Assembly (NCBI RefSeq): GCF_002127655.1
Contig: NZ_NEHB01000008.1
Location: 59,334 to 123,333, forward strand
Source: Janthinobacterium sp. GW456P
GTDB taxonomy: Bacteria > Pseudomonadota > Gammaproteobacteria > Burkholderiales > Burkholderiaceae_D
Reading direction: 5' to 3'
Length of the DNA stretch: 64,000 nt
Positions within the stretch are counted from its first letter, which is position 1. Every line of letters starts with the position of its first letter. This document shows positions 25,235 through 33,386 of this stretch, piece by piece. The position numbers were made by a program, and so were the translations under genes. The notes under the pieces are model-generated. The model was given only the letters and a program-made list of their open reading frames with translations. It ran no database searches and was not told the origin of the DNA.

Positions 25235-27043
25235 ATGCAAACCGAAATCAACCCGCACGACCTGGCCGTGGCCGGCATCCTGGAGCAGCTCGAAGGGCTG
25301 CTTCGCGCCAGCGACGGCACGGGCGCCGCGCAACTGTTCGAACAGGATGGCTACTGGCGCGACCTGGTGCTGTTTACCTGGAACCTGAAAACCCTGGAAG
25401 GCCGCGGGCAGATCGCCGCCATGCTGGCCGCCCAGCTGGGCGCCGTGCAGCCCGTCTCCATCCGCATCGCCGACGGCGAGCATGCGGTGGAAGCGGGCGG
25501 CGTGCTGCAAAGCTGGATCACGGTGGAAACGAACGCGGCGCGCGGCGTGGGTTTCATCCGCATCCGCGACGGCAAGATCTGGACCCTGCTCACCACCATG
25601 AGCGAGTTGAAGGGTTTCGAGGAAGCCAAGGGCGGCCGGCGGCCGATGGGCGCCGAACACGGCGCACGCGCCAACCGCAGCAGCTGGCTGGAAAACCGCG
25701 AACAGGAAGCCAAAGAACTCGGTTACGCGCGCCAGCCCTACTGCGTCATCATCGGCGGCGGCCAGGGCGGCATCGCACTGGGCGCGCGCCTGCGCCAATT
25801 GAACGTCCCCACCATCATCATCGAGAAAAACGCCCGTCCCGGCGACAGCTGGCGCAAGCGCTACAAATCGCTGTGCCTGCACGACCCCGTCTGGTACGAC
25901 CACATGCCGTACATCCCTTTCCCGGACAACTGGCCCGTCTTCACGCCCAAGGACAAGGTCGGCGACTGGCTGGAAATGTACACCAAGGTGATGGAACTGA
26001 ACTACTGGGGTTCGACGTCATGCGAATCGGCCAGCTTCGACGAAGCCAGCGGCGAGTGGACGGTGCGGGTGCTGCGCGACGGCCAGCCCGTCACCTTGAA
26101 ACCGCAGCAGCTGGTGCTGGCCACGGGCATGTCGGGCAAGGCGAACATGCCGAAGTTCAAGGGCATGGACGTGTTCCAGGGCGAGCAGCAGCACTCGTCG
26201 CAGCATCCGGGGCCGGACGCGTATGCCGGCAAGAAGGTGGTGGTCATCGGCGCGAACAATTCCGCGCATGACATCTGCGCCGCCCTGTGGGAAGCGGGCG
26301 TGGACGTGACCATGGTGCAGCGCTCGTCGACGCACATCGTCAAGTCCGACTCCCTGATGGACCTGGCGCTGGGCGACCTGTATTCGGAACGGGCGCTGGC
26401 GGCCGGCATGACGACGGCCAAGGCCGACCTGACGTTTGCCTCGATCCCGTACAAGCTCCTGGCCGACTTCCAGAAGCCCGTCTTCCAGGCCATCCGCGAG
26501 CGCGACGCGGACTTTTATCAGCGCCTGCAAGAACGCGGCTTCATGCTCGATTTCGGCGACGACGATTCGGGCCTGTTCATGAAATACCTGCGCCGCGGCT
26601 CCGGCTACTACATCGACGTGGGCGCCTCGGAGCTGGTCGCCGACGGCAAGATCAAGCTGAAGAGCGGCGTCGGCGTGCAGGAACTGAAAGCCCATTCCAT
26701 CGTGCTGTCCGACGGCACGGAGCTGCCCGCCGACCTGGTGGTGTACGCCACCGGCTACGGCTCCATGAACGGCTGGGCGGCCGACCTGATCTCCCCCGAG
26801 GTGGCCAACAAGGTGGGCAAGGTGTGGGGCCTCGGTTCGGCCACGACGAAGGACCCGGGCCCATGGGAGGGCGAGCAGCGCAATATGTGGAAACCCACGC
26901 AGCAGCAAGCGCTGTGGTTCCACGGCGGTAACCTGCACCAGTCGCGCCACTATTCCCAGTACCTGTCGCTGCAGCTGAAGGCGCGCATGGAGGGGTTGCC
27001 TACCCCCGTGTATGGGCAGCAGGAGGTGCATCACCTGGCGTGA
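25235..27043 (+). CDS. NTF2-like domain fused to FAD-dependent monooxygenase (FMO/YUC-like)
   Basis: A 602-residue cytoplasmic enzyme. Residues about 10-125 form an NTF2/SnoaL-like domain. The flavoprotein begins with the FAD fold PYCVIIGGGQGGIALGARL (GGGQGG 174-179), has FQGEQQHSSQH (314-324), which is close to the FMO fingerprint FxGxxxHxxx, and a second NADPH fold KVVVIGANNSAHDIC (334-347). It is likely an NADPH-dependent oxygenase; the substrate is unknown. ATG 25235 follows GGAGGAGACACG. Bacterial relatives with this N-terminal extension are annotated only as NAD(P)/FAD-dependent oxidoreductases. Probably regulated by the upstream gene. Confidence 0.83.
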   Translation: MQTEINPHDLAVAGILEQLEGLLRASDGTGAAQLFEQDGYWRDLVLFTWNLKTLEGRGQIAAMLAAQLGAVQPVSIRIADGEHAVEAGGVLQSWITVETNAARGVGFIRIRDGKIWTLLTTMSELKGFEEAKGGRRPMGAEHGARANRSSWLENREQEAKELGYARQPYCVIIGGGQGGIALGARLRQLNVPTIIIEKNARPGDSWRKRYKSLCLHDPVWYDHMPYIPFPDNWPVFTPKDKVGDWLEMYTKVMELNYWGSTSCESASFDEASGEWTVRVLRDGQPVTLKPQQLVLATGMSGKANMPKFKGMDVFQGEQQHSSQHPGPDAYAGKKVVVIGANNSAHDICAALWEAGVDVTMVQRSSTHIVKSDSLMDLALGDLYSERALAAGMTTAKADLTFASIPYKLLADFQKPVFQAIRERDADFYQRLQERGFMLDFGDDDSGLFMKYLRRGSGYYIDVGASELVADGKIKLKSGVGVQELKAHSIVLSDGTELPADLVVYATGYGSMNGWAADLISPEVANKVGKVWGLGSATTKDPGPWEGEQRNMWKPTQQQALWFHGGNLHQSRHYSQYLSLQLKARMEGLPTPVYGQQEVHHLA

Positions 27044-27060
27044 TCGTAGCAAGCAAGCCG

Positions 27061-27156
27061 TGTAGGTCGGATTAGCGCGGGAAGCGCGTAATCCGACACA
27101 TTGCAGGCGGCTCATGTCGGATGACGCGCGGCTTTGCCGCGCTAATCCGACCTACT
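27061..27156. repeat. REP-like inverted repeat pair
   Basis: Two hairpin units, TAGGTCGGATTAGCGCGGG and its partner (27061-27098) and GTCGGATGACGCGCGG with GCGCTAATCCGACCTA (27117-27154), arranged as a large inverted repeat. Same core as the pair at 20115-20260. Confidence 0.75.
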
Positions 27157-27163
27157 GCCACTC

Positions 27164-27202
27164 AAAAAAAATGGCGGCGGACCGAAGTCCGCCGCCATTT
27201 TT
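27164..27202. terminator. bidirectional rho-independent terminator
   Basis: A 12-bp perfect stem ATGGCGGCGGAC / GTCCGCCGCCAT with a CGAA loop, flanked by A's on the left and T's on the right. It lies between the converging monooxygenase and yceI genes and can end both transcripts. Confidence 0.9.
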
Positions 27203-27221
27203 TATCACGCACCAAACAGTA

Positions 27222-27788
27222 TTATTGTTTGATCGCTTCGATCGCAAACGTCAGGGTGACGTCATCGCTGACGGCCGGCGCATATTTGCCGGCGTTGAAT
27301 TCCGAGCGCTTGATCTTGGCCGTGGCGTTGGCGCCGCACGCGTCTTTCTTCAGCATCGGATGCGGTGCGCAGGTGAACGAGGTGACGGTCAGGGTGACTG
27401 GCTTGGTCACGCCTTTCAGGGTCAGGTTGCCTTCCACGGACGCCAGCTTGTCGCCGTCGAAATTGAACTTGGTCGACTTGTACGTGGCGACCGGATATTT
27501 GGCCGTGTCGAGGAAGTCTTCGCCCTGGATGTGCGAGTTGAACAGGGTCGAACCTGTGTCGACGGACTTGGTGTCGATCAGCACTTCGACGGCGCCCGTC
27601 TTGGCGGCGCGGTCCAGCGTGACCTTGCCGGTGGTGTTATTGAAACGGCTTTGCTGCGTCGAGAAACCCATGTGGGTGTATTCGAAACGGGGGAAAGTGT
27701 GGCTGCCATCGATGACATAGACTTCCGGAGCGGCAAAGGCGGACAGCGAGAAGCCGGCGGCGGCGATAAAAGCGAGCAGTTTTTTCAT
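27222..27788 (-). CDS. YceI-family periplasmic protein
   Basis: A 188-residue exported protein with a Sec signal (MKKLLAFIAAAGFSLSAFA). The mature part is a YceI-like lipocalin barrel (YVIDGSHTFPRFEYTHMGFS, EGNLTLKGVTKPVTL, IKRSEFNAGKYAP). The family binds polyisoprenoids, and the ligand is inferred. Two cysteines (TCAPHPMLKKDACG) may form a disulphide. ATG 27788 has AGGAA upstream. It ends at a bidirectional terminator. Confidence 0.9.
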   Translation of the reverse strand: MKKLLAFIAAAGFSLSAFAAPEVYVIDGSHTFPRFEYTHMGFSTQQSRFNNTTGKVTLDRAAKTGAVEVLIDTKSVDTGSTLFNSHIQGEDFLDTAKYPVATYKSTKFNFDGDKLASVEGNLTLKGVTKPVTLTVTSFTCAPHPMLKKDACGANATAKIKRSEFNAGKYAPAVSDDVTLTFAIEAIKQ

Positions 27789-28050
27789 TGTAAATTCCTG
27801 TTTGGAGTGGAGGATGTCAAAACCGCAACCGGCTGCAGGCGGGAAGCGCTGCGGCTGATTGTCTGGCTTCAGTTGCAACAGATTATGCATGGCATGAAGA
27901 TCGATGTAAAACGGAAAATATACCTAGTTAGCATCGATAAAATCGATAATAGACTAGATCAGCTCCGCCACAGCGCCTTCTGCTGCCGATTATTGTCTGC
28001 ATTGCAAAAAATATCCAGCGTTATCCGGCGCCTCGGACCATGCGACCAAT

Positions 28051-28069
28051 GAGAATGATTCTTGTTATT
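28051..28069. promoter_or_regulatory. Fur box upstream of the DUF454 gene
   Basis: GAGAATGATTCTTGTTATT matches the Fur 19-mer at about 13 positions. It lies in the 27789-28255 gap, which otherwise has only a doubtful 31-codon frame. The yceI gene is on the other side and could also be affected. Confidence 0.5.
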
Positions 28070-28160
28070 GTTCCGCGGGATTGTTATCATCGCGGCCCCG
28101 GCAAGCCTGCAGCTTCGCCTTGATTCATCCATAATAGCGCAGCACATACGGCAGAAAAAC

Positions 28161-28256
28161 ATGACGGCCACCCGCCACGACACGCACACCTTGAACGCAC
28201 AGCCTATCGTTTCCCCGCTCCGCAGCCAGGGCCTGACCGCCGGCGCCCCCGCCTGA
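28161..28256 (+). CDS. possible short HemP-like or leader peptide
   Basis: A 31-codon frame (MTATRHDTHTLNAQPIVSP...) behind a Fur box; its TGA overlaps the DUF454 ATG. The first half resembles the N-terminus of hemin-uptake HemP proteins, but the conserved HemP tail ending in KLILTK is missing, and no good ribosome site precedes it. It may be a remnant, a leader peptide, or not a gene. Low confidence. Confidence 0.2.
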   Translation: MTATRHDTHTLNAQPIVSPLRSQGLTAGAPA

Positions 28257-28714
28257 TGCGGGAGCCGCACGCCCAGGTTTCCCTGCGCGAAGCGCACGGC
28301 GCGCGCCTGCGCCGCTGGGCCTGGACCGCCGCTGGCGCCCTGATGGTGCTGCTGGGGATCATCGGCGCCATGCTGCCCGTCATGCCGACGACGATTTTCC
28401 TGATCCTCGCCCTGGCCTGCTTCAGCCGCGCCTCGCCGCGCCTCGAGCACTGGCTGCTGCACCACCCCCGCTTCGGCCCGCCGCTGCGCCAGTGGCGCGA
28501 ACACCGCGCCGTGTCGCGGCGCGGCAAGGCCATGGCTTGCCTGGGCATGGCCATCGGCTTCGTCGCCATGTGCCTCGGCCATCCGCCGTGGTGGGTCATC
28601 GCCATGGTGGGCGCCATGGAGCTCGCCGTCCTCTTCTACCTGCTGCGGCGGCCAGAAGGTCCTGCGGCCGGCGGAGCAGAATCTGCCCGTCAAGAGGACA
28701 ATCGCAGGCAGTAA
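28256..28714 (+). CDS. DUF454 (YbaN-like) inner-membrane protein
   Basis: A 152-residue protein with three hydrophobic segments and the DUF454 pattern LGIIGAMLPVMPTTIFLILALACFSR, followed by LEHWLLHHPRFGPPLRQW. Function unknown. It is preceded by a Fur box at 28051, and DUF454 genes are often near heme or iron genes in other Proteobacteria, so iron control is likely. Confidence 0.75.
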   Translation: MREPHAQVSLREAHGARLRRWAWTAAGALMVLLGIIGAMLPVMPTTIFLILALACFSRASPRLEHWLLHHPRFGPPLRQWREHRAVSRRGKAMACLGMAIGFVAMCLGHPPWWVIAMVGAMELAVLFYLLRRPEGPAAGGAESARQEDNRRQ

Positions 28715-29038
28715 GCGGCCCTGCCCGCGTCGAAAAAACGGCAACTGAGCCGAACCGCACACAAAATCACCGCGATGCCGGCACACGGCGCGTCGAACTT
28801 TTCACCAAGATGCGGCTACGCCACGCCCATCGGCGCGATTAAATTCGGCAAGAATGCCGCTTTCCCGCTTTTTTAACTTGAAAACCGTCGCATAGACATT
28901 ATTTGCATATTCAAAGCAAGATTCTGTCGTAGGAGTAATAACACGATCGGAGGTATACTACGCAACCGACGTAACAGGCTGGGCGATTTGGCCCCTGCAA
29001 GCACGCCTGTGACGGTCCAATAAAAAAGGAAACACTGC
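28715..29038. other. intergenic region upstream of metNIQ
   Basis: 324 bases without a gene. A TATACT (28954-28959) could be a -10 box for metN, but no convincing -35 sits 17 bases upstream. I see no riboswitch or clear operator. GGA of AAAAAGGAAACACTGC before 29039 is the metN ribosome site. Confidence 0.35.
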
Positions 29039-29848
29039 ATGACCACATCACACCGCACGCCGGTGATTCGCATCGATGGCGCGAACAAGACCTTCGCGCT
29101 GCCCAAGGGCGAACAATTCCACGCGGTCAAATCGGTCACGCTGGAAGTCTATCCCGGTGATATTTTCGGCCTGATCGGCAAGAGCGGCGCCGGCAAATCG
29201 ACCTTGCTGCGCCTGATTAACCTGCTTGAGCGTCCCGACAGCGGCACCATTACCGTGGCCGGACGCGAACTGACGCGCCTGGGCAAGAGCGAACTGCGCG
29301 ACGCGCGCCAGAATATCGGCATGATTTTCCAGCAATTCAACCTGCTGCAAAACGCCAGCGTCTTCGACAATGTCGCCTTCCCCCTGAAAATCCACGGCAC
29401 GGCCAAGGGCGAGCAGATCGCCGCCCGCGTCGAGGAATGCCTGGCGCTCGTCGGCCTGTCCGACAAGCTGCACAGCTATCCGGCGCAATTGTCGGGCGGG
29501 CAGAAGCAGCGCGTGGCGATCGCCCGCGCCCTGGCCAGCCACCCCGACGTGCTGCTGTGCGACGAGCCGACGTCCGCGCTGGACGCGGAAACGACGCGCG
29601 CCCTGCTCGACACCCTGCGCGACATCAATGCGCGCCTCGGCGTGACCATCGTCATCGTCAGCCATGAGCTGTCGGTGCTGGGCGCCATCTGCAACCGCGT
29701 GGCCGTCGTGGAAAGCGGCGCCATCGCCGAACAATTCGACTTGAGCGACACGGCCACCCCGCGCAAGACGGCGCTGGGACGCGAGCTGGCGTATTACGGC
29801 ACCGAGGCGTTTGAAGCCACCGCATGGAAGGATGCAACACATGTTTGA
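29039..29848 (+). CDS. metN: methionine ABC transporter ATP-binding protein MetN (short form)
   Basis: ATPase of 269 residues: Walker A GKSGAGKSTLLRLINLLERP, Q-loop GMIFQQFNLL, signature LSGGQKQRVAIARALA, Walker B VLLCDEPTSALD. Gene order with metI and metQ identifies it. E. coli MetN has about 343 residues; the C-terminal NIL/ACT-like domain that binds methionine and blocks transport is missing here. The last codons overlap metI. Confidence 0.92.
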   Translation: MTTSHRTPVIRIDGANKTFALPKGEQFHAVKSVTLEVYPGDIFGLIGKSGAGKSTLLRLINLLERPDSGTITVAGRELTRLGKSELRDARQNIGMIFQQFNLLQNASVFDNVAFPLKIHGTAKGEQIAARVEECLALVGLSDKLHSYPAQLSGGQKQRVAIARALASHPDVLLCDEPTSALDAETTRALLDTLRDINARLGVTIVIVSHELSVLGAICNRVAVVESGAIAEQFDLSDTATPRKTALGRELAYYGTEAFEATAWKDATHV

Positions 29849-30515
29849 AGAATCGATCAATAACGTCATCAAGCTGCTGCCCGAAATCTGGGTGGCGCTG
29901 GGCCAGACCATGACCATGCTGGGCATCGGCCTGACGGCCGCCATCCTGATCGGCGGCCCGCTGGGCATCCTGCTGTTCCTCGTCTCGGAAGGCCAGTCGC
30001 TGGAAAATCGTCCGCTGTCGACCATTCTCGGCTGGCTGGTGAATACCGTGCGCAGCTTCCCCTTCATCATCCTGCTGGTCGCCCTGACGCCGTTTACGCG
30101 CATCATCGCGGGCACCTCGATCGGCCCGCTGGCGGCCAGCGTGCCGCTGTCGTTCGCCGCCATTCCCTACCTGGCGCGCCTGGTGGAACAGAACCTGCGC
30201 GAAGTGCCGCGCGGCGTGATCGAGGCGGCGCACGCCATGGGCGCGTCGGAAATGCAGATCATCTTCCGCGTGCTGCTGGTCGAAGCGCGTTCCGGCCTGG
30301 TGCTGGCGCTGACCGTGCTGTCGATCAGCTTCCTGTCGTATTCGGCCGTGGCCGGCGTGGTGGGCGGCGGCGGCATCGGCGACCTGGCCATCCGCTACGG
30401 CTACTACCGCTTCGAAACCGACATCATGGTCGCCACCGTGGCCATCCTGATCGTGCTGGTGCAAACCATCCAGTTCGCCGGCACGCGCGTCGCCAAACGC
30501 CTCGACAAACGTTAA
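29841..30515 (+). CDS. metI: methionine ABC transporter permease MetI
   Basis: Inner-membrane permease of 224 residues with five hydrophobic segments and the EAA loop GVIEAAHAMGASEMQIIFRVL. ATG 29841 follows GGAAGGATG; an ATG at 29832 is also in frame. It overlaps the metN end by 8 bases, which suggests coupled translation. Confidence 0.92.
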   Translation: MFEESINNVIKLLPEIWVALGQTMTMLGIGLTAAILIGGPLGILLFLVSEGQSLENRPLSTILGWLVNTVRSFPFIILLVALTPFTRIIAGTSIGPLAASVPLSFAAIPYLARLVEQNLREVPRGVIEAAHAMGASEMQIIFRVLLVEARSGLVLALTVLSISFLSYSAVAGVVGGGGIGDLAIRYGYYRFETDIMVATVAILIVLVQTIQFAGTRVAKRLDKR

Positions 30516-30548
30516 TTCATCTTCAGTTATTTCAGTTCAAGGAAAAGC

Positions 30549-31376
30549 ATGAACCACATTCGCCGCACCCTGCTCCTGGCCGCCGCCAGCCTGGCCTTCG
30601 CCACCGCCGCCCACGCCAAGGACCCGAAAGAAATCATCATCGGCACCAGCTCCGGCCCGTATTCGGACCAGCTGAAGCTGGGCATCAAGCCCATCCTGGA
30701 AAAACAGGGTTACAAGGTCAAGATCGTCGAATTCAACGACTACGTGCAGCCGAACTACGCGCTGGCCGAAGGCTCGCTCGACGCCAACGTGTTCCAGCAC
30801 ATCGTGTATCTGACCAAGTTCGCCACCGATAACAAGCTGCCATTGAGCCCATTGATCACCGTGCCGACCATGCCGATCGGCCTGTACGGCGGCAAGCAAA
30901 AGACCCTGGCGGACGTGAAGCCCGGCGCCACCATCACCATGCCGAACGATCCAACCAACCAGGCGCGCGCGCTGGTGATGCTGGCCAAGATGGGCTGGAT
31001 CAAGCTGAAACCGAACGTCGACCCGCTGCGCGCTTCCGAGCGCGACGTGCTGGAAAATACGAAGAAGCTCAAACTGGTGCCGCTGGAAGCGGCGCAGCTG
31101 CCACGCTCGCTGGCCGATGCCGACTACGCTTTCGTCAACGGCAATTTTGCGCTGGCCGCCGGCATGAAGCTGACCTCGGCCCTGTCTGTGGAAAAGATCT
31201 CGGACAGCTACATCAACCTGGTCGCCATCCGCACGGCCGACAAAGCCAAGCCCTGGGTCAAGGACCTGGAAGCGGCCTACCGCTCGCGCGCCTTCCTCGA
31301 CGCGACAAACAAATACCTGGCCGGCTACGAAAAGACGGACTACCAGCTGGCGCTGGAAAAGACGCTGAAAAAGTAA
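30549..31376 (+). CDS. metQ: methionine ABC transporter substrate-binding protein MetQ
   Basis: Periplasmic D/L-methionine-binding protein, 275 residues. Sec signal MNHIRRTLLLAAASLAFATAAHA, cleaved as a non-lipoprotein (no cysteine at the site). NlpA-family marks: GLYGGKQKTLADVKPGATI, PNDPTNQARALVMLAKMGWI, YAFVNGNFALAAGM. It is followed by a terminator, so metNIQ is a closed operon. Confidence 0.93.
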   Translation: MNHIRRTLLLAAASLAFATAAHAKDPKEIIIGTSSGPYSDQLKLGIKPILEKQGYKVKIVEFNDYVQPNYALAEGSLDANVFQHIVYLTKFATDNKLPLSPLITVPTMPIGLYGGKQKTLADVKPGATITMPNDPTNQARALVMLAKMGWIKLKPNVDPLRASERDVLENTKKLKLVPLEAAQLPRSLADADYAFVNGNFALAAGMKLTSALSVEKISDSYINLVAIRTADKAKPWVKDLEAAYRSRAFLDATNKYLAGYEKTDYQLALEKTLKK

Positions 31377-31393
31377 AGCGGCGCATGCAATGC

Positions 31394-31421
31394 AAAAAGG
31401 ACGGCTAAGCCGTCCTTTTTT
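31394..31421 (+). terminator. rho-independent terminator of metNIQ
   Basis: Stem AAAGGACGGC / GCCGTCCTTT with a TAA loop and a T run. It also faces the converging ompW gene and may serve both. Confidence 0.9.
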
Positions 31422-31456
31422 ATTGTCCGCGCCTTGCTGGCGCTGTCGTGCAATGC

Positions 31457-32074
31457 TTAGAAACGGTAACCCACACCAACGCCGATCAGGATAGGATCGA
31501 CTTTGACTTCGCTGATCTTGGCGCCGCCGGCCAGCACGTCGCTGCGGATCTGTACTTTCTTGATGTCGAAGTTCAAGGACCAGTTTTTGTCCAGTTTGTA
31601 ATCGACACCGGCTTGCAGCGAGTAGCCCCAGCTGTCATGCTCCAGGCGGCCTGCGCCGTTCAGCAATTTCACGTCCGAGATATTCGTGTAGTTGATGCCG
31701 GCACCCACGTATGGGCTGAACTGTTTTTCAGGCATGAAGTGGTATTGCAGCGACAGGGTCGGCGGCAAATGCTTGAAAGTACCGATCTTCGTGCCGGACA
31801 AGGTAACGTCATGCTTTTGCGGATACGTCAGGATCAGCTCGGCAGCGATGTTCGGCGTGAAGAAATACGAAATATCGATTTCAGGAATCGTCTTGCTGCT
31901 GACGTGAATAAGGTCGGATGCGCCGACGCCACCAACAGGAGCAGATTTGTTGGCCGGATCGATGTGCACGGCGCGGGCACGGACCAGCCATGGGCTTTCC
32001 TGTGCCATTGCGTTGCCGGCGAAGGCGCCGATGGCGGCCAGGACGATTGCTGCTGCAGTTGCGGACTTTTTCAT
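31457..32074 (-). CDS. ompW: OmpW-family outer-membrane protein
   Basis: A 205-residue 8-stranded beta-barrel with signal MKKSATAAAIVLAAIGAFAGNAMA. Family marks: SPWLVRARAVHIDPANKS near the mature start, PPTLSLQYHF, SPYVGAGINYT, and a C-terminal aromatic residue (GVGYRF) required for barrel assembly. An FNR box lies 66-79 bases upstream. OmpW passes small hydrophobic compounds in other bacteria. Confidence 0.9.
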   Translation of the reverse strand: MKKSATAAAIVLAAIGAFAGNAMAQESPWLVRARAVHIDPANKSAPVGGVGASDLIHVSSKTIPEIDISYFFTPNIAAELILTYPQKHDVTLSGTKIGTFKHLPPTLSLQYHFMPEKQFSPYVGAGINYTNISDVKLLNGAGRLEHDSWGYSLQAGVDYKLDKNWSLNFDIKKVQIRSDVLAGGAKISEVKVDPILIGVGVGYRF

Positions 32075-32139
32075 TCTAGTTCCCTCTTTTTGTCGTTAAG
32101 TAACGCTGCGAAGTCTAAGAGTGCAGTGCAACAAAAACT

Positions 32140-32153
32140 TTGATCCACATCAA
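32140..32153. promoter_or_regulatory. FNR/Anr box upstream of ompW
   Basis: TTGATCCACATCAA is a perfect TTGAT-N4-ATCAA site, 66 bases from the ompW start. This suggests oxygen-dependent control, as described for ompW in enterobacteria. Confidence 0.75.
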
Positions 32154-32369
32154 ATAGTGCTAGATGGCATCACTTAAGGGATTTTTTCCTTTGCCCAGGT
32201 CAAGAAAATGCGGCAATGCAGCGTGAACGCTTGCATGCCCCCATTTCAGCGGCCAGCCAGCCGCACAATGCTGGACAAATTGCGCGCCGCGCAATGGTGA
32301 CTTGCGCCGATCTCACTGGATTGCCGCCTGCCCTTGCAGCATACTATTTCCAGTGCACACATGAGAATC

Positions 32370-32388
32370 GTAATGATTATCATTTGCG
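32370..32388. promoter_or_regulatory. Fur box in the fur promoter
   Basis: TAATGATTATCATTT (within 32370-32388) closely matches the Fur palindrome and directly precedes a TATAAT (-10, 32390-32395). It sits between ompW and fur, and points to autoregulation. Confidence 0.75.
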
Positions 32389-32435
32389 ATATAATGGCTT
32401 ACCTCGCTCAGCGACTACAAAAAGGAATGGGAGAC

Positions 32436-32876
32436 ATGGATATATTGAGGGAACTGCGTGAATCGGGCTTGAAGGTGACCATCCCCCGCTTGCGGATTCT
32501 GCAGCTGTTCCAGGAAGGCACGATCAAGCACCTGAGTGCGGACGATGTCTACAAACTCTTGCTGGCCGAAAAGATCGACGTGGGCCTGGCCACCATCTAC
32601 CGCGTGCTGATGCAGTTTGCCGAGGCCGGCATTCTGTTTCGCCGGCACTTCGAATCGGGCCACGCCGTCTTCGAACTGAATGAAGGCCAGCACCACGACC
32701 ACCTGGTCTGCACGGGTTGCGGCAAGGTCGATGAATTCGTCGACGAAGGCATCGAACTGCGCCAGAACGAGATCGCCGCCGAACGGGGCTTCGTGCTGCA
32801 CGAGCACGCGCTGTCGCTGTACGGCACCTGCGCCGAGTGCACGGCGAAGAAAGTGCCGCCGCGCAAAGCCTCCTGA
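32436..32876 (+). CDS. fur: ferric uptake regulator Fur
   Basis: A 146-residue metal-dependent regulator. Winged-helix part: LRESGLKVTIPRLRILQLFQ, SADDVYKLLLAEKIDVGLATIYRVL. Metal sites: HHDHLVCTGCGKVDEF and, at the end, YGTCAECTAKK. AAGGA stands 10 bases before ATG 32436, so I prefer it to the in-frame ATG at 32427; frames further upstream are spurious. The Fur box in its own promoter suggests negative autoregulation. Likely targets in the window are the DUF454 gene and the TonB receptor. Confidence 0.9.
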   Translation: MDILRELRESGLKVTIPRLRILQLFQEGTIKHLSADDVYKLLLAEKIDVGLATIYRVLMQFAEAGILFRRHFESGHAVFELNEGQHHDHLVCTGCGKVDEFVDEGIELRQNEIAAERGFVLHEHALSLYGTCAECTAKKVPPRKAS

Positions 32877-32950
32877 TGCAGCGCGGAAGGTAGCGCCTGG
32901 CAAGCCACCTGCGCTACACTGCGTGCGCCGCAGTTCAACAAGGGACAAGC

Positions 32951-33313
32951 ATGTACATCGGAGAAATCGCCCGCCTGGCGGGCACCTCGCCCAAGGCTTT
33001 GCGCCACTATGAAGCGCTGGGCTTGCTGGGCGACGTGCGCCGTTCCGGCGCCTATCGCGTCTACACGCAGCAAGACCTGGCGCAGGTCAAACTGATACGC
33101 CAGGCGCAGGTCCTGGGCTTCCGCCTGGCCGAACTGCTGCCCGTCCTGGCCGGCGACGATACGGACTGGGCAGCCCTGTCGCGGCACATCGCCGCCAAGC
33201 GCGCCCAGGTACGGCAGGATATCGCCCGCCTGCGCCAGCTCGACGCGCAATTGGCCGACATCGACACGGAAATCCGCGACTGCCTGGCGCGCCAGCAACC
33301 GCAGGCAGCGTGA
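32951..33313 (+). CDS. MerR-family transcription regulator
   Basis: A 120-residue protein with the MerR N-terminal helix-turn-helix (YIGEIARLAGTSPKALRHYEALGLL, RVYTQQDLAQVKLI) and a coiled-coil dimerisation helix. The C-terminal region is short and lacks the multi-cysteine metal pattern; only one cysteine (DCLARQ) remains. It precedes the flavoprotein gene, with a MerR-type promoter between them. Confidence 0.87.
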   Translation: MYIGEIARLAGTSPKALRHYEALGLLGDVRRSGAYRVYTQQDLAQVKLIRQAQVLGFRLAELLPVLAGDDTDWAALSRHIAAKRAQVRQDIARLRQLDAQLADIDTEIRDCLARQQPQAA

Positions 33314-33323
33314 CATACCCCGC

Positions 33324-33354
33324 TTGACTCTGCCCCCAGGGGCAGGCTTTAGCA
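33324..33354 (+). promoter_or_regulatory. MerR-type promoter with palindromic spacer
   Basis: -35 TTGACT (33324-33329), then the palindrome CTGCCCCCAGGGGCAG (33330-33345), then a -10 region around TTAGCA (33349-33354). The 19-base spacer and its central dyad are the classic layout activated by MerR regulators through DNA twisting. Confidence 0.7.
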
Positions 33355-33386
33355 TGCAAGCTCTTCTTTAACGGACAGCCTGCATC

